Below, one piece after another: positions 37,747 through 46,211 of a stretch of 64,000 nt of DNA (positions within the stretch are counted from its first letter, which is position 1; each line of letters starts with the position of its first letter). The stretch lies in NCBI GenBank assembly GCA_963847145.1, contig CAWJYN010000004.1:310001-374000 (forward strand). The letters are read 5' to 3'. Both the position numbers and the translations under genes were made by a program. The DNA is from JABFRJ01 sp963847145 (GTDB lineage Bacteria; Pseudomonadota; Alphaproteobacteria; Rhizobiales; Hyphomicrobiaceae). The notes beneath the pieces are model-generated. The model did no database searches. It was not told the origin of the DNA and saw nothing but the letters and a program-made list of their open reading frames with translations.

Positions 37747-38079
37747 AAAAAGCCAAAATCGTATCACGTGTTCCTCGGCTTGAAGACTGCGGACATGAGT
37801 AAAGCCAAAGAGTTGCGAAAAATTTGTTGGAAGGCAAATGCAGTGCTTAACGGACTGTCATACGGCGGGGATCACTGCGACGCTGAACTCGCTGTAGGGA
37901 GTTTTTCGCTGCGATTAAACCATCACAACGATGGCTCGGGATGGAGTTGGTGTCTCGACAACCCATCGTATCCTTTAGTGCTCAGCTGCTATTTCTCAAA
38001 TGCCGCTGACGCCGTACCAATGAGTCGCGTCGGAGAGTTCGATTTGCTTGTCGATACGGGCGGGAGCCAGAGCCGATAG
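37744..38079 (+). CDS. Candidate immunity protein 1 (partner of the nucleotidyltransferase-like toxin)
   Basis: A 111-residue protein: KKPKSYHVFLGLKTADMSKA, then SYGGDHCDAELAVGSFSLRL and DGSGWSWCLDNPSYPLVLSC. It is clearly homologous to the protein at 42314-42655, which follows the same toxin type. It overlaps the toxin stop by ATGA, the usual immunity arrangement, and is more AT-rich than its neighbours. I do not recognise a named immunity family. The toxin it would neutralise is broken, so it may protect against kin or be a leftover. Confidence 0.7.
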   Translation: MKKPKSYHVFLGLKTADMSKAKELRKICWKANAVLNGLSYGGDHCDAELAVGSFSLRLNHHNDGSGWSWCLDNPSYPLVLSCYFSNAADAVPMSRVGEFDLLVDTGGSQSR

Positions 38080-38088
38080 GTCGGCGCC

Positions 38089-39944
38089 CACCGCCCCCTT
38101 CTTCGCCCTCGACTACACCACCTCCGCCACCTGGGCCCCGCGCGACTACACAGCCTTCGCCCGCGAAGGCTTCATGCAGAACCCGATCGTCTACCGCTCC
38201 GTGCGCATGATCGCCGAAGCCGCAGCCTCCGTGCCGCTCTGCCTCTACGATGGCCCGCACGAGATCGAAGAGCACCCGCTGCTCCGCCTCATCGAACGCC
38301 CCACACCCACCTCCACCCGCGCCGAATTCTTCGAAACCCTCATCGGCTTCCTGCTCGTCTCCGGCAACGCCTACGTCGAAGCCACCGCTCTCAACGGCGA
38401 GCTGCGCGAACTCCACATTCTCCGCCCCGACCGCATCCAGATCGTGCCCGGCGAAGACGGCTGGCCTGAAGCCTACGACTACGCAGTCGACGGCACCTCC
38501 CCCATCCGCCTCGACGGCGAAGCCGTCAGCGGCGTGCGGAGAGTTCTGCATCAAAAACTCTTCCACCCGCTCAACGACCACTACGGCCTCTCCCCCATCG
38601 AAGCCGCCGCATCCGCCATCGACATCCACAACGCCGCCTCCCGCTGGAACAAAGCCCTGCTGGATAACTCGGCACGTCCCTCCGGCGCACTCGTCTACAC
38701 ATCCCGCGACGGCAACCTCACCACCGAGCAATACGAACGCCTCAAAGCCGAATTAGAAATCCGGCTTCCAAGGCGCAGGCAACGCCGGACGGCCGCTGCT
38801 TCTAGAGGGCGGTCTCGATTGGAAATCCATGTCCATGTCCCCCAAAGACCTCGACTTCATCGAAGCCAAACACGGCGCCGCCCGCGAGATTGCTTTGGCC
38901 CTCGGCGTGCCCCCGATGCTCCTCGCCATCCCCGGCGACAACACGTTCTCAAATTACCAGGAAGCCAACAGAACTTTCTGGCGGCAGACCGTGCTGCCTC
39001 TTGTGCAACGCATCATCAGCGCCTGCGATGAATGGCTAACTCCCGGCTACAGCGGCACACTCTCCCTCAAACCCAACATCGACGACATCCCCGCTCTGTC
39101 CATCGAGCAAGACACCCTCTGGGCGCGCCTAGAGAAAACTTCCTTCCTTACCGACGACGAAAAACGCGCCGTCATCGGCTACGGCCCGCTCCCCCCGCAA
39201 CAAAAATTCAATCCCGGCCAAATCCGCAAGCCGAGTGGCAAACCCGGCGGCGGCCAATGGACAAAGCCAGGCGGTGATAGCGGTGGTGGTGGCAACCCTT
39301 CCAATGGCGACGGCACTGATGGCATCGGCGACGGCAACGGCGATAACGGCGACACTGGCGAAGGCGCACCCACCGACCCTTTCGGCGACGGCCTCGGTAA
39401 CATCGACCCCGAGGCCATCCAAATCCCCGAAGAGCCGACCGGCGGCACAGACGAGATCGTTGATCCTCCAACATCGTCTGCAGGCCCTGGCGAAAAGCCA
39501 CAGCCAATCGCGGGTAGGCCGGGCTACGGCGTCGACATCCTTGAAGAGGACGCCAATGGGGGGCACACTTATGAGCGGCATGTTGGAAAAAGCGAAAGGT
39601 ATCTTATCGACCGCGTAAACAGCGATGCGAAAGACATAGTCGACCGGGGCGATAATTTTCGTGGGCTTTCCCGTAGCTCCTTTACATCCGTGGACTCTGC
39701 CCAAAAACTCGTCAACGCAGCCCTGGCAAGCGATCCAGCCGAAGTCTCTGATGTCGTCGCTGGCAGACGGCCCTATGGTGTCATCAACTATGAAGCAGGT
39801 TCCTACACAGGTTATGAAGCATACTTAGAACGCTATAATTCGCAGGCATATATACGAGGGACCTACGGGGTTCGTGTAGTCATCCGATCTGATCCCGGTA
39901 GCGAAAGGGGCTATCGCGTAATTTCGGCATTCCCGACACGTTGA
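38089..39944 (+). pseudogene. Portal copy 2 fused to an RNase A-like toxin; one frameshift in the portal part
   Basis: From APFFALDYTTSATWAP onward this nearly duplicates copy 1 but begins ten bases after the preceding immunity stop without a start codon of its own. An extra A near 38757 (GAATTAGAAATCC against GAATTGGAATCC) shifts the frame. From 38829 the rest is open: portal C-terminus, the FNPGQ...GGQWTKP linker, then after IVDPPTSSAGPGEKP a new domain reading GGHTYERHVGKSERYLIDRV, SSFTSVDSAQKLVNAALA and YGVRVVIRSDPGSERGYRV. The GGHTxxxHVGK start, SSF middle and late RVV strand match the bacterial RNase A-like CdiA-CT toxin family. Confidence 0.85.
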
Positions 39945-39973
39945 CAACCACCACAAAGACCAATGAGGAAGCA

Positions 39974-40192
39974 ATGTCCGACAATGTCCCCGAGATCATC
40001 GAGATTTATCTCGACGGCACCGTAATTTCCTACGATGCGCGAGAAGGCGTATCAATCAAGATGCAGGAAGAATTTCTCAATAAACTTACTGGCTACTTCG
40101 ATCACTCAGGCCGCAAGAAACAGTTGTTCTATATGCTGACTAGGGAGCAGTGGATTCAGTTCACTGATTTCAGACTAGGAAAACGTCAATAA
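39974..40192 (+). CDS. Candidate immunity protein 2 (partner of the RNase A-like toxin)
   Basis: The 72 residues run SDNVPEIIEIYLDGTVISYD, then a helix QEEFLNKLTGYFDHSGRKK and LTREQWIQFTDFRLGK. It starts 30 bases after the toxin stop with a GAGGAA ribosome site. It is small, acidic and AT-rich compared with the portal DNA. I do not recognise the family; its position is the evidence for immunity. Confidence 0.65.
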   Translation: MSDNVPEIIEIYLDGTVISYDAREGVSIKMQEEFLNKLTGYFDHSGRKKQLFYMLTREQWIQFTDFRLGKRQ

Positions 40193-40260
40193 GCTGCGCG
40201 CCCGAGTTGGCCTGGATTTGACTTTCGAGCCGATCGCATCGCGTGCCGCTAACGCCACCC

Positions 40261-40376
40261 CCACCGCGCCCTTCTTCGCCCTCGACTACGTCTCCTCCGC
40301 CACCTGGGCGCCGCGCGACTACACAGCTTTCGCCCGCGAAGGCTTCATGCAGAACCCCATTGCCCTCTTGAAGTAA
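40261..40376 (+). pseudogene. N-terminal remnant of portal copy 3
   Basis: It reads APFFALDYVSSATWAPRDYT, AFAREGFMQNP and then IALLK-stop: where copies 1 and 2 have IVYRSVRM, a replaced stretch (ATTGCCCTCTTGAAG) ends in TAA before an ATG at 40377. The lesion separates this remnant from the long open frame that follows. Confidence 0.75.
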
Positions 40377-42317
40377 ATGTGGCGCTCCGTGCGCATGATC
40401 GCCGAAGCCGCAGCCTCCGTGCCGCTCTGCCTTTACGACGGCCCCCACGAGATCGAAGAGCACCCGCTCCTCCGCCTCATCGAGCGCCCCACGCCCACCT
40501 CCACCCGCGCCGAATTCTTCGAAACCCTCATCGGCTTCCTCCTCGTCTCCGGCAACGCCTACGTCGAAGTGATTGCCGCCGGTGATCAGTTGCGCGAGCT
40601 GCATGTATTACGGCCGGATCGAGTCTCGATTGTGCCAGGTGAAGACGGTTGGCCAGAAGCCTATGAGTACACGCTCGATGGTTCCTCGCCATTTCGCTTA
40701 GATGGCGACGCCATCCCTGGCGTCCGCCGCGTCTTGCACCAAAAACTCTTCCATCCACTGAACGATCACTACGGTTTATCACCGATCGAATCTGCGGCTG
40801 CAGCCGTTGACATTCATAATGCTGCATCACGATGGAACAAGGCATTGCTGGATAACTCGGCTCGGCCATCGGGTGCCTTGGTTTATACAAGCCGCGACGG
40901 AAACCTGACTACGGAACAGTATGATCGTTTAAAATCGGAATTGGAAACAGGCTTCCAAGGCGCGGGAAATGCTGGAAGGCCGTTGCTTCTTGAGGGAGGG
41001 TTAGACTGGAAGTCAATGTCCATGTCCCCCAAGGACCTGGATTTCATGGAAGCCAAACACGGTGCGGCGAGGGAGATTGCCTTGGCACTTGGTGTCCCTC
41101 CAATGCTGTTGGGCATACCGGGCGACAACACGTTCTCGAATTACCAGGAAGCAAACAGAACTTTCTGGAGGCAGACCGTGCTGCCTCTTGTGCAACGCAT
41201 CATCAGCGCCTGCGACGAATGGCTTACTCCGGGCTACAGCGGCGCACTCTCCCTCAAACCTAACATCGACGACATCCCCGCGCTCTCTGTTGAACAAGAC
41301 ACCCTCTGGGCACGCCTGGAAAAAACTTCGTTCCTCACCGACGACGAAAAACGCGCGGCCATCGGCTACGGCCCGCTCCCGCCGCAACAAAAATTCAACC
41401 CCGGCCAAATCCGCAAACCCTCCGGCAAACCCGGCGGCGGCCAATGGACAAAACCGGGCGGTGATGGCGGTGGCGGTGGCAACCCTTCCAATGGCGACGG
41501 CACTGATGGCATCGGCGACCCAAGCAGCGACGGTGCACCCACCGACCCTTTCGGCGACGGCCTCGGTAACATCGACCCCGAGGCCATCCAAATCCCTGAC
41601 CTCCCCATCGGCGGCACCGACGAGATCGTTGATCCACCCGAAAGTGACATCAAAGATCCCGAAGCCGAAGTCGTTCCAGTAGCCAAACGGCCCGCCACTC
41701 CCAGCACTCCTTCACCGCAAAGCCCTTCACCAGGCATCGGGCACAACAATCCGCCTGGACCAATCGCGCCCGAAACTTCTGTCCCATCCGTCAGCCCAAC
41801 GCCAAGGGTAGAGCCCAATCTCGGAACACCAGCGCCTTCAATAGGTCCGATACAGCCCTTACCGATCGAGCCCTTACCCGGCCGTAGCGGCAATGTATTC
41901 AACGATGAAGACGGTGCACGGGCACCACGTGGTTTTGACAATCAGGCACAATTGAACGAGTTCAAGCAGGACTTGTCTGATGTCCTACCAGCTGATGTTG
42001 AAGCCGTTATGCAAGGCAGCGCCATTGAGAACGGTGGCAAGGACTTCCGAACTAACCCGACACTGCAACAGCCAGCGAGTGACTTCGATGTGGCCCTTGT
42101 AGGTCAGGATTTGTATGATCAGGCGGCAAACGTCTTCCCTGGCTTCGCAGGAAGGGGGCGGGTTGGCCCATTAAAGGAGGCGGACCTCGCGGAGTTGGGA
42201 ATAAATACCGGTCGCCTGAGTGATCGGTATTATCGCAAAACCGAGTTTATGATCTATCCCAACGGTATTGAGCTCTACAAGAGAGGACCCGGCTATCCGC
42301 TGGTGACGAGACGATGA
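40377..42317 (+). CDS. Portal copy 3 fused to a nucleotidyltransferase-like toxin domain
   Basis: This 646-residue open frame is the longest portal-toxin fusion. Portal core: WRSVRMIAEAAASVPLCLYD to DDEKRAAIGYGPL. The FNPGQ...GGQWTKP motif and a 150-residue Gly/Pro/Asp-rich linker follow (with GIGHNNPPGPIAPETSVPS). The last 120 residues are the toxin candidate: NVFNDEDGARAPRGFDNQAQ, DVEAVMQGSAIENGGKDF, PASDFDVALVGQDL and KTEFMIYPNGIELYKRGPGY ending PLVTRR. QGSA...SDFDVAL resembles the GS-x(n)-DxD site of nucleotidyltransferases, with a longer than usual spacing. The first about 45 portal residues are cut off by a stop upstream. The stop overlaps the immunity ATG. Confidence 0.82.
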   Translation: MWRSVRMIAEAAASVPLCLYDGPHEIEEHPLLRLIERPTPTSTRAEFFETLIGFLLVSGNAYVEVIAAGDQLRELHVLRPDRVSIVPGEDGWPEAYEYTLDGSSPFRLDGDAIPGVRRVLHQKLFHPLNDHYGLSPIESAAAAVDIHNAASRWNKALLDNSARPSGALVYTSRDGNLTTEQYDRLKSELETGFQGAGNAGRPLLLEGGLDWKSMSMSPKDLDFMEAKHGAAREIALALGVPPMLLGIPGDNTFSNYQEANRTFWRQTVLPLVQRIISACDEWLTPGYSGALSLKPNIDDIPALSVEQDTLWARLEKTSFLTDDEKRAAIGYGPLPPQQKFNPGQIRKPSGKPGGGQWTKPGGDGGGGGNPSNGDGTDGIGDPSSDGAPTDPFGDGLGNIDPEAIQIPDLPIGGTDEIVDPPESDIKDPEAEVVPVAKRPATPSTPSPQSPSPGIGHNNPPGPIAPETSVPSVSPTPRVEPNLGTPAPSIGPIQPLPIEPLPGRSGNVFNDEDGARAPRGFDNQAQLNEFKQDLSDVLPADVEAVMQGSAIENGGKDFRTNPTLQQPASDFDVALVGQDLYDQAANVFPGFAGRGRVGPLKEADLAELGINTGRLSDRYYRKTEFMIYPNGIELYKRGPGYPLVTRR

Positions 42318-42655
42318 ATATGGCAAAACACGTACACGTTTTCTTGGGCATCAATACATCAGACTTGCTGATGGCAAAGGCAGTTTGTGAAAGGGCAATC
42401 GGTCATCCGATGGAGTGTACGAACAGCACTTTTTACGGGGGCGATCATTGCCATGCCAACGCTGAAGGGGCGCGGTTCTCTCTGCGGCTCAATTACTTCG
42501 ATGATGGCTCTGGCTGGCGCTGGTGCCTGGACGATATCAAAACTCCGTTGGTATTAGGATGCACTTTCATCAATCGCGCAGATGCTGTTCGCTTCGTAGA
42601 ACGCGCGAAGGCTTTTGACCTCATAGTCGGTCCACGGGCCGGCAGCTTGCGATAA
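42314..42655 (+). CDS. Candidate immunity protein 3 (paralogue of immunity protein 1)
   Basis: A 113-residue protein: NMAKHVHVFLGINTSDLLMA, then YGGDHCHANAEGARFSLRLN and DDGSGWRWCLDDIKTPLVLG. It shares the HVFLG, YGGDHC, FSLRLN, DGSGW-WCLD and PLVL blocks with the protein at 37744. The ATG overlaps the toxin stop (ATGA), so the two are translationally coupled. The pairing of homologous toxins with homologous small proteins in two cassettes is the main support for the immunity role. Confidence 0.75.
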   Translation: MNMAKHVHVFLGINTSDLLMAKAVCERAIGHPMECTNSTFYGGDHCHANAEGARFSLRLNYFDDGSGWRWCLDDIKTPLVLGCTFINRADAVRFVERAKAFDLIVGPRAGSLR

Positions 42656-42659
42656 CGTT

Positions 42660-43884
42660 ACTGGCCCGAAGCCTACGACGACGCAGTCGACGGCACCTCG
42701 CCCATCCGCCTCGACGGCGGAGCCGTGAGCGGTGTTAGACGCGTGCTGCACCAAAAACTCTTCCACCCGCTCAACGACCACTATGGTCTCTCCCCTGTCG
42801 AAGCCGCCGCCTCGGCCATCGACATCCACAACGCTGCCAGCCGCTGGAACAAAGCCCTTCTCGACAACTCCGCCCGTCCCTCCGGCGCCCTCGTCTACAC
42901 CTCCCGCGATGGCAACCTCACCACCGAGCAATACGACCGCCTCAAATCCGAACTAGAATCCGGCTTCCAAGGCGCCGGCAACGCCGGCCGGCCCCTCCTC
43001 CTCGAAGGCGGCCTCGACTGGAAATCCCCCGTCGGCGTAGGCCGACAAAATGTTTGTGTCCATGTCCCCCAAGGACCTCGACTTCATCGAAGCCAAACAC
43101 GGCGCCGCAAGAGAGATCGCATCTCGCCCTCGGCGTCCCTCCCATGCTGCTCGCCATCCCCGGCGACAACACCTTCTCAAATTATCAGGAGGCAAACAGA
43201 ACCTTCTGGCGGCAGACCGTTCTGCCCATCGTTCAACGAATAACGGATGCTTTCAACGAGTGGCTCGCACCAAGCGCTTCTGAAACGCTGCGATTTGAAG
43301 CTGATCTGGACGACATTGCCGCCCTGAATGACGAACGCGATGCGCTCTGGGCGCGTCTTGAAAAAACAACGTTCCTGTCCAATGATGAGAAAAGGGTTGC
43401 GGTTGGATATGCGCCCAGTGGCACAGCAAACGCCGCCGGCGAAAAATTCAACCCCGGTCAACTCCGAAAACCACCAGGTAAGCCCGGCGGTGGCCAGTGG
43501 GCGAAACCGGGAGGTGACAGCAGCGGTGCTGTTGGCGGCGGACGCACCAGCGATACAGATGAAGGCGATGAGATTGATCAACCCGTCGACGGTGCAGATA
43601 ACCCAATTGACGGGGAAACCCCTTCTAACAACTCTGACGACACTGACGTAGACCCCGCCGTAATTCCTGTTGCTGGGAAGAAGCCAGGAGGAATACCCAA
43701 AGCAGTGATGGATTGGACTGTTAGGAAATTCGTGTCGAGTTATTGCAGGGGTGGCATCAATTCGGAGCTGCCGGGCCAGTTTGAAGATATGACAATTGCA
43801 GATGTTCTCAAGTTGGCACAAGGAGGCGATGCCGCAGCAAGAACATGTGCAAAATTACTAAAAGAACCCAGGTTCAGAAAGTAG
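42660..43884 (+). pseudogene. Portal fragment 4 with an RFRK-type toxin
   Basis: The portal starts mid-gene at WPEAYDDAVDGTSPIRLDGG, five bases after the previous immunity stop. A palindrome-bearing insertion (GTCGGCGTAGGCCGAC...) at 43028-43062 replaces SMSMSPKD and, with a further shift near 43120, moves the frame. From 43120 the reading is open: LALGVPPMLLAIPGDNTFSN, a divergent portal tail ALNDERDALWARLEKTTFLS, FNPGQLRKPPGKP-GGGQWAKP, a linker, and the terminal domain KAVMDWTVRKFVSSYCRGGI, NSELPGQFEDMTIADVLKLA ending ARTCAKLLKEPRFRK. This short C-terminal domain resembles toxin tips seen in Rhs and CDI proteins; activity unknown. Confidence 0.75.
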
Positions 43885-43893
43885 GAGAACGTG

Positions 43894-44133
43894 ATGACAA
43901 AAGATGGTTTGCAGAGAATGCTTGAATTCTTAGACCGACTTCGTTCCAAGGAGATCGAATTTCGGATCGAGCAACAGTCGCCAGATGAACTACTCGTACA
44001 TTTCGCGCTCATTGGCGCAAGAGTAGAGGTAACTTTCGACGTGCACAGAATGCACTACAGCGTTTTCAAGGGCGCGGAAGCCGTAAGTACAGATGTGAAG
44101 GGATTGGACGAACTTTTGGCTCGTCACGTTTGA
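43894..44133 (+). CDS. Candidate immunity protein 4
   Basis: A 79-residue protein: TKDGLQRMLEFLDRLRSKEI, EFRIEQQSPDELLVHFALIG and ARVEVTFDVHRMHYSVFKGA. An AGGAG ribosome site lies just before, nine bases after the toxin stop. The alternation of helix and beta strands and the YSVFKGxE word resemble small immunity proteins found after RFRK-type tips, but I cannot name the family. It is AT-rich relative to the portal DNA. Confidence 0.68.
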   Translation: MTKDGLQRMLEFLDRLRSKEIEFRIEQQSPDELLVHFALIGARVEVTFDVHRMHYSVFKGAEAVSTDVKGLDELLARHV

Positions 44134-44159
44134 CGTCCTTATGACGAGCAGCGGAGTGA

Positions 44160-44762
44160 GATCTAAACGCCCTCTCCTCCGAGCGCGACGCCCAATGGGC
44201 CCGCTTGGAAAAAGCAACCTTCCTCACCGACGACGAAAAACGCGCCGCCATCGGCTACGGCCCAAAGCAAATAACTATTCCTGCAAATCAGAAGTTCAAT
44301 CCCAATCACGATGCACTTGGTCGCTTCACTTCGGGCGAAAGCGATGCGGGTGGCAACCACGACCCCAATTATATCCCCACCGCGGCTCCACCACGCCCGC
44401 CGAAAGGGCCGCCACCCAGCCCGCCACCGAAGTCACCAACAGCCCCGCCGAAGGCACAGAGTGGGCGCAATAAGTCGACTGACGAAATCCTTAAACCAGG
44501 TGGGCAGGATATCGGTTCGCGTGACAGTGGCGCCGGTCCAAACATCAGAACGCTCGCTGCACACGAGTTTGAAGCGGCAAAGGCTGCGCTTCTGGATGGA
44601 ACGGTTGAGGTTCCTCCTCCGCCGAACTACTCTGGAAAGGCGTACCAGCGACCCGACGGCACGACGATTGGGGTGCGGGAAAGTACCGGTAGCGGTACAA
44701 CACTCGACGTTCTAAAAGGCAACAGTAAGATAGAAAACGGTTTTACGGTTCATAAAAAATGA
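44160..44762 (+). CDS. Portal fragment 5 with an unrecognised toxin domain
   Basis: Only the last portal helix remains (DLNALSSERDAQWARLEKAT, then FLTDDEKRAAIGYGP), with no proper start; the first usable codon is a TTG at 44205. The linker differs from the others: QKFNPNHDALGRFTSGESDA instead of FNPGQ...GGQWTK. A Pro-rich spacer follows, then the terminal domain GPNIRTLAAHEFEAAKAALL, EVPPPPNYSGKAYQRPDG and TTIGVRESTGSGTTLDVLKG ending GFTVHKK. I do not recognise this domain; a small beta-rich toxin tip is likely from context. The stop overlaps the next ATG (ATGA). Confidence 0.65.
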   Translation, partial: DLNALSSERDAQWARLEKATFLTDDEKRAAIGYGPKQITIPANQKFNPNHDALGRFTSGESDAGGNHDPNYIPTAAPPRPPKGPPPSPPPKSPTAPPKAQSGRNKSTDEILKPGGQDIGSRDSGAGPNIRTLAAHEFEAAKAALLDGTVEVPPPPNYSGKAYQRPDGTTIGVRESTGSGTTLDVLKGNSKIENGFTVHKK

Positions 44763-45148
44763 CAAAATCAGCGCGACACAAAACCTACGGGCATACCGTC
44801 CAAGAACAGATTTCCTTTTTTCCAGGAGAATTGCCGGTTGACGCTGTCGGACTTTGGCAGATTGTCCCGAGCGGTCGGGACGCTTTTGGATTAACGGGAG
44901 CAGAGTTAGACGACTTTGTCCGACGCTCGGTTTTGGCTTTGCTTGCAGCGGGAGCAGTACCTGTTCGCCATAAGCCAGGATCGGATTTCGAGTGGGACCA
45001 GCAGCCACAGTATGGACACTCGCCTGATGGCATCGCTGACGCAATCGTGAGCGAATGGCACAAAATGCCCGATGACCAGTTGGCCTTGGTGGGCGAGGTC
45101 TGGTTTGCCTTGCCTCGTCCCGGCAAGAAATATGTTAAGATTTATTGA
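44759..45148 (+). CDS. Candidate immunity protein 5
   Basis: A 129-residue protein: TKSARHKTYGHTVQEQISFF, SGRDAFGLTGAELDDFVRRS, KPGSDFEWDQQPQYGHSPDG and ALVGEVWFALPRPGKKYVKI. It is acidic overall, overlaps the toxin stop by four bases and has the AT-rich codon use of the other immunity candidates. No named family is recognised. Confidence 0.68.
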   Translation: MTKSARHKTYGHTVQEQISFFPGELPVDAVGLWQIVPSGRDAFGLTGAELDDFVRRSVLALLAAGAVPVRHKPGSDFEWDQQPQYGHSPDGIADAIVSEWHKMPDDQLALVGEVWFALPRPGKKYVKIY

Positions 45149-45185
45149 TGCAAAAAAGTGGTTCGCTTTAACGAGCGCCAATTAT

Positions 45186-46098
45186 CTTGCGATGGCAACC
45201 TCACCACCGAACAATACGACCGCCTCAAATCCGAACTAGAATCCGGTTTCCAAGGCGCCGGCAACGCCGGCCGCCCACTCCTCCTCAAAGGAGGCCTCGA
45301 CTGGAAATCCCCCGTCGGCGTAGGCCGACAAAATGTTTGTGTCCATGTCCCCCAAGGACCTCGACTTCATCGAAGCCAAACACGGCGCCGCAAGAGAGAT
45401 CGCATTGGCCCTCGGCGTCCCTCCCATGCTGCTCGCCATCCCCGGCGACAACACCTTCTCAAATTATCAGGAGGCAAACAGAACCTTCTGGCGGCAGACC
45501 GTTCTGCCCCTCGTGCAACGCATGATCAGCGCCTTGCGATGAATGGCTCACTCCCGGCTACAGCGGCACACTCTCCCTCAAACCCAACTTCGATGACATA
45601 CCGGCGCTCAGTATCGAACAAGACACCCTCTGGGCACGCCTGGAAAAATCCACCTTCCTCACCGACGACGAAAAACGCGCCGCCATCGGCTACGGCCCCT
45701 TACCACAGCAACAAAAATTCAACCCCGGCCAAATCCGCAAACCCTCCGGCAAACCCGGCGGCGGCCAATGGACAAAGCCAGGTGGCGATGGAGGCGGCAC
45801 AACAGGAGCCGGCAACGGCTCTGGTGACGGTGAAGCCGATCCTGGCACCGCGCACTCTCCCTCAAACTCAACATCGACGACATCCCCGCGCTCAGCATCG
45901 AACAAGATACCCTCTGGTCCCGTCTCAACGCCGCCACCTTCCTCACCGGCGACGAAAAACGCGCAAGCATCGGCTACGGCCCCCTCCACGGCTGCTCCTT
46001 TCGGGAGTCATGTCGCCCGTTTTAAAAATAAATCTGCATCACGCCCTCTATCAACGAACAAAATCGCACTTTTAGACGCGAAAATCGACCAAACCTAG
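45186..46098 (+). pseudogene. Portal fragments 6 and 7, linker only, toxin lost
   Basis: Fragment 6 starts at DGNLTTEQYDRLKSELESGF and holds the same palindrome insertion as fragment 4 (45306-45340). It continues MSPKDLDFIEAKHGAAREIA, suffers an extra T near 45534, and then in a third frame reads DEWLTPGYSGTLSLKPNFDD through the FNPGQ...GGQWTKP linker to GDGEADPGTA. There it runs into fragment 7 (45848-45995), another portal piece (SLKLNIDDIPALSIEQDTLW) in a different frame. No toxin or immunity gene follows. It ends in the TAG of a CCTAGGTAATC element and is the eroded end of the array. Confidence 0.75.
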
Positions 46099-46151
46099 GT
46101 AATCTCCCAGTAGACGAGGGTCACCCTCATATGAGATGTTTTTGATAGAAT
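46094..46151 (+). promoter_or_regulatory. Promoter-like element at the right end of the portal array
   Basis: CCTAGGTAATC, 16 bases, TCACCCT, 18 bases, TAGAAT: the same layout as at 33010-33068 before terminase. No plus-strand gene starts within 1 kb, so if active it would transcribe antisense to the dehydrogenase gene. Confidence 0.4.
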
Positions 46152-46211
46152 GGTCACAGTTGAGCGCATAAAAAATCGAACCCAAACTCAAAAAGCAGCC
46201 GAGTGATACAG

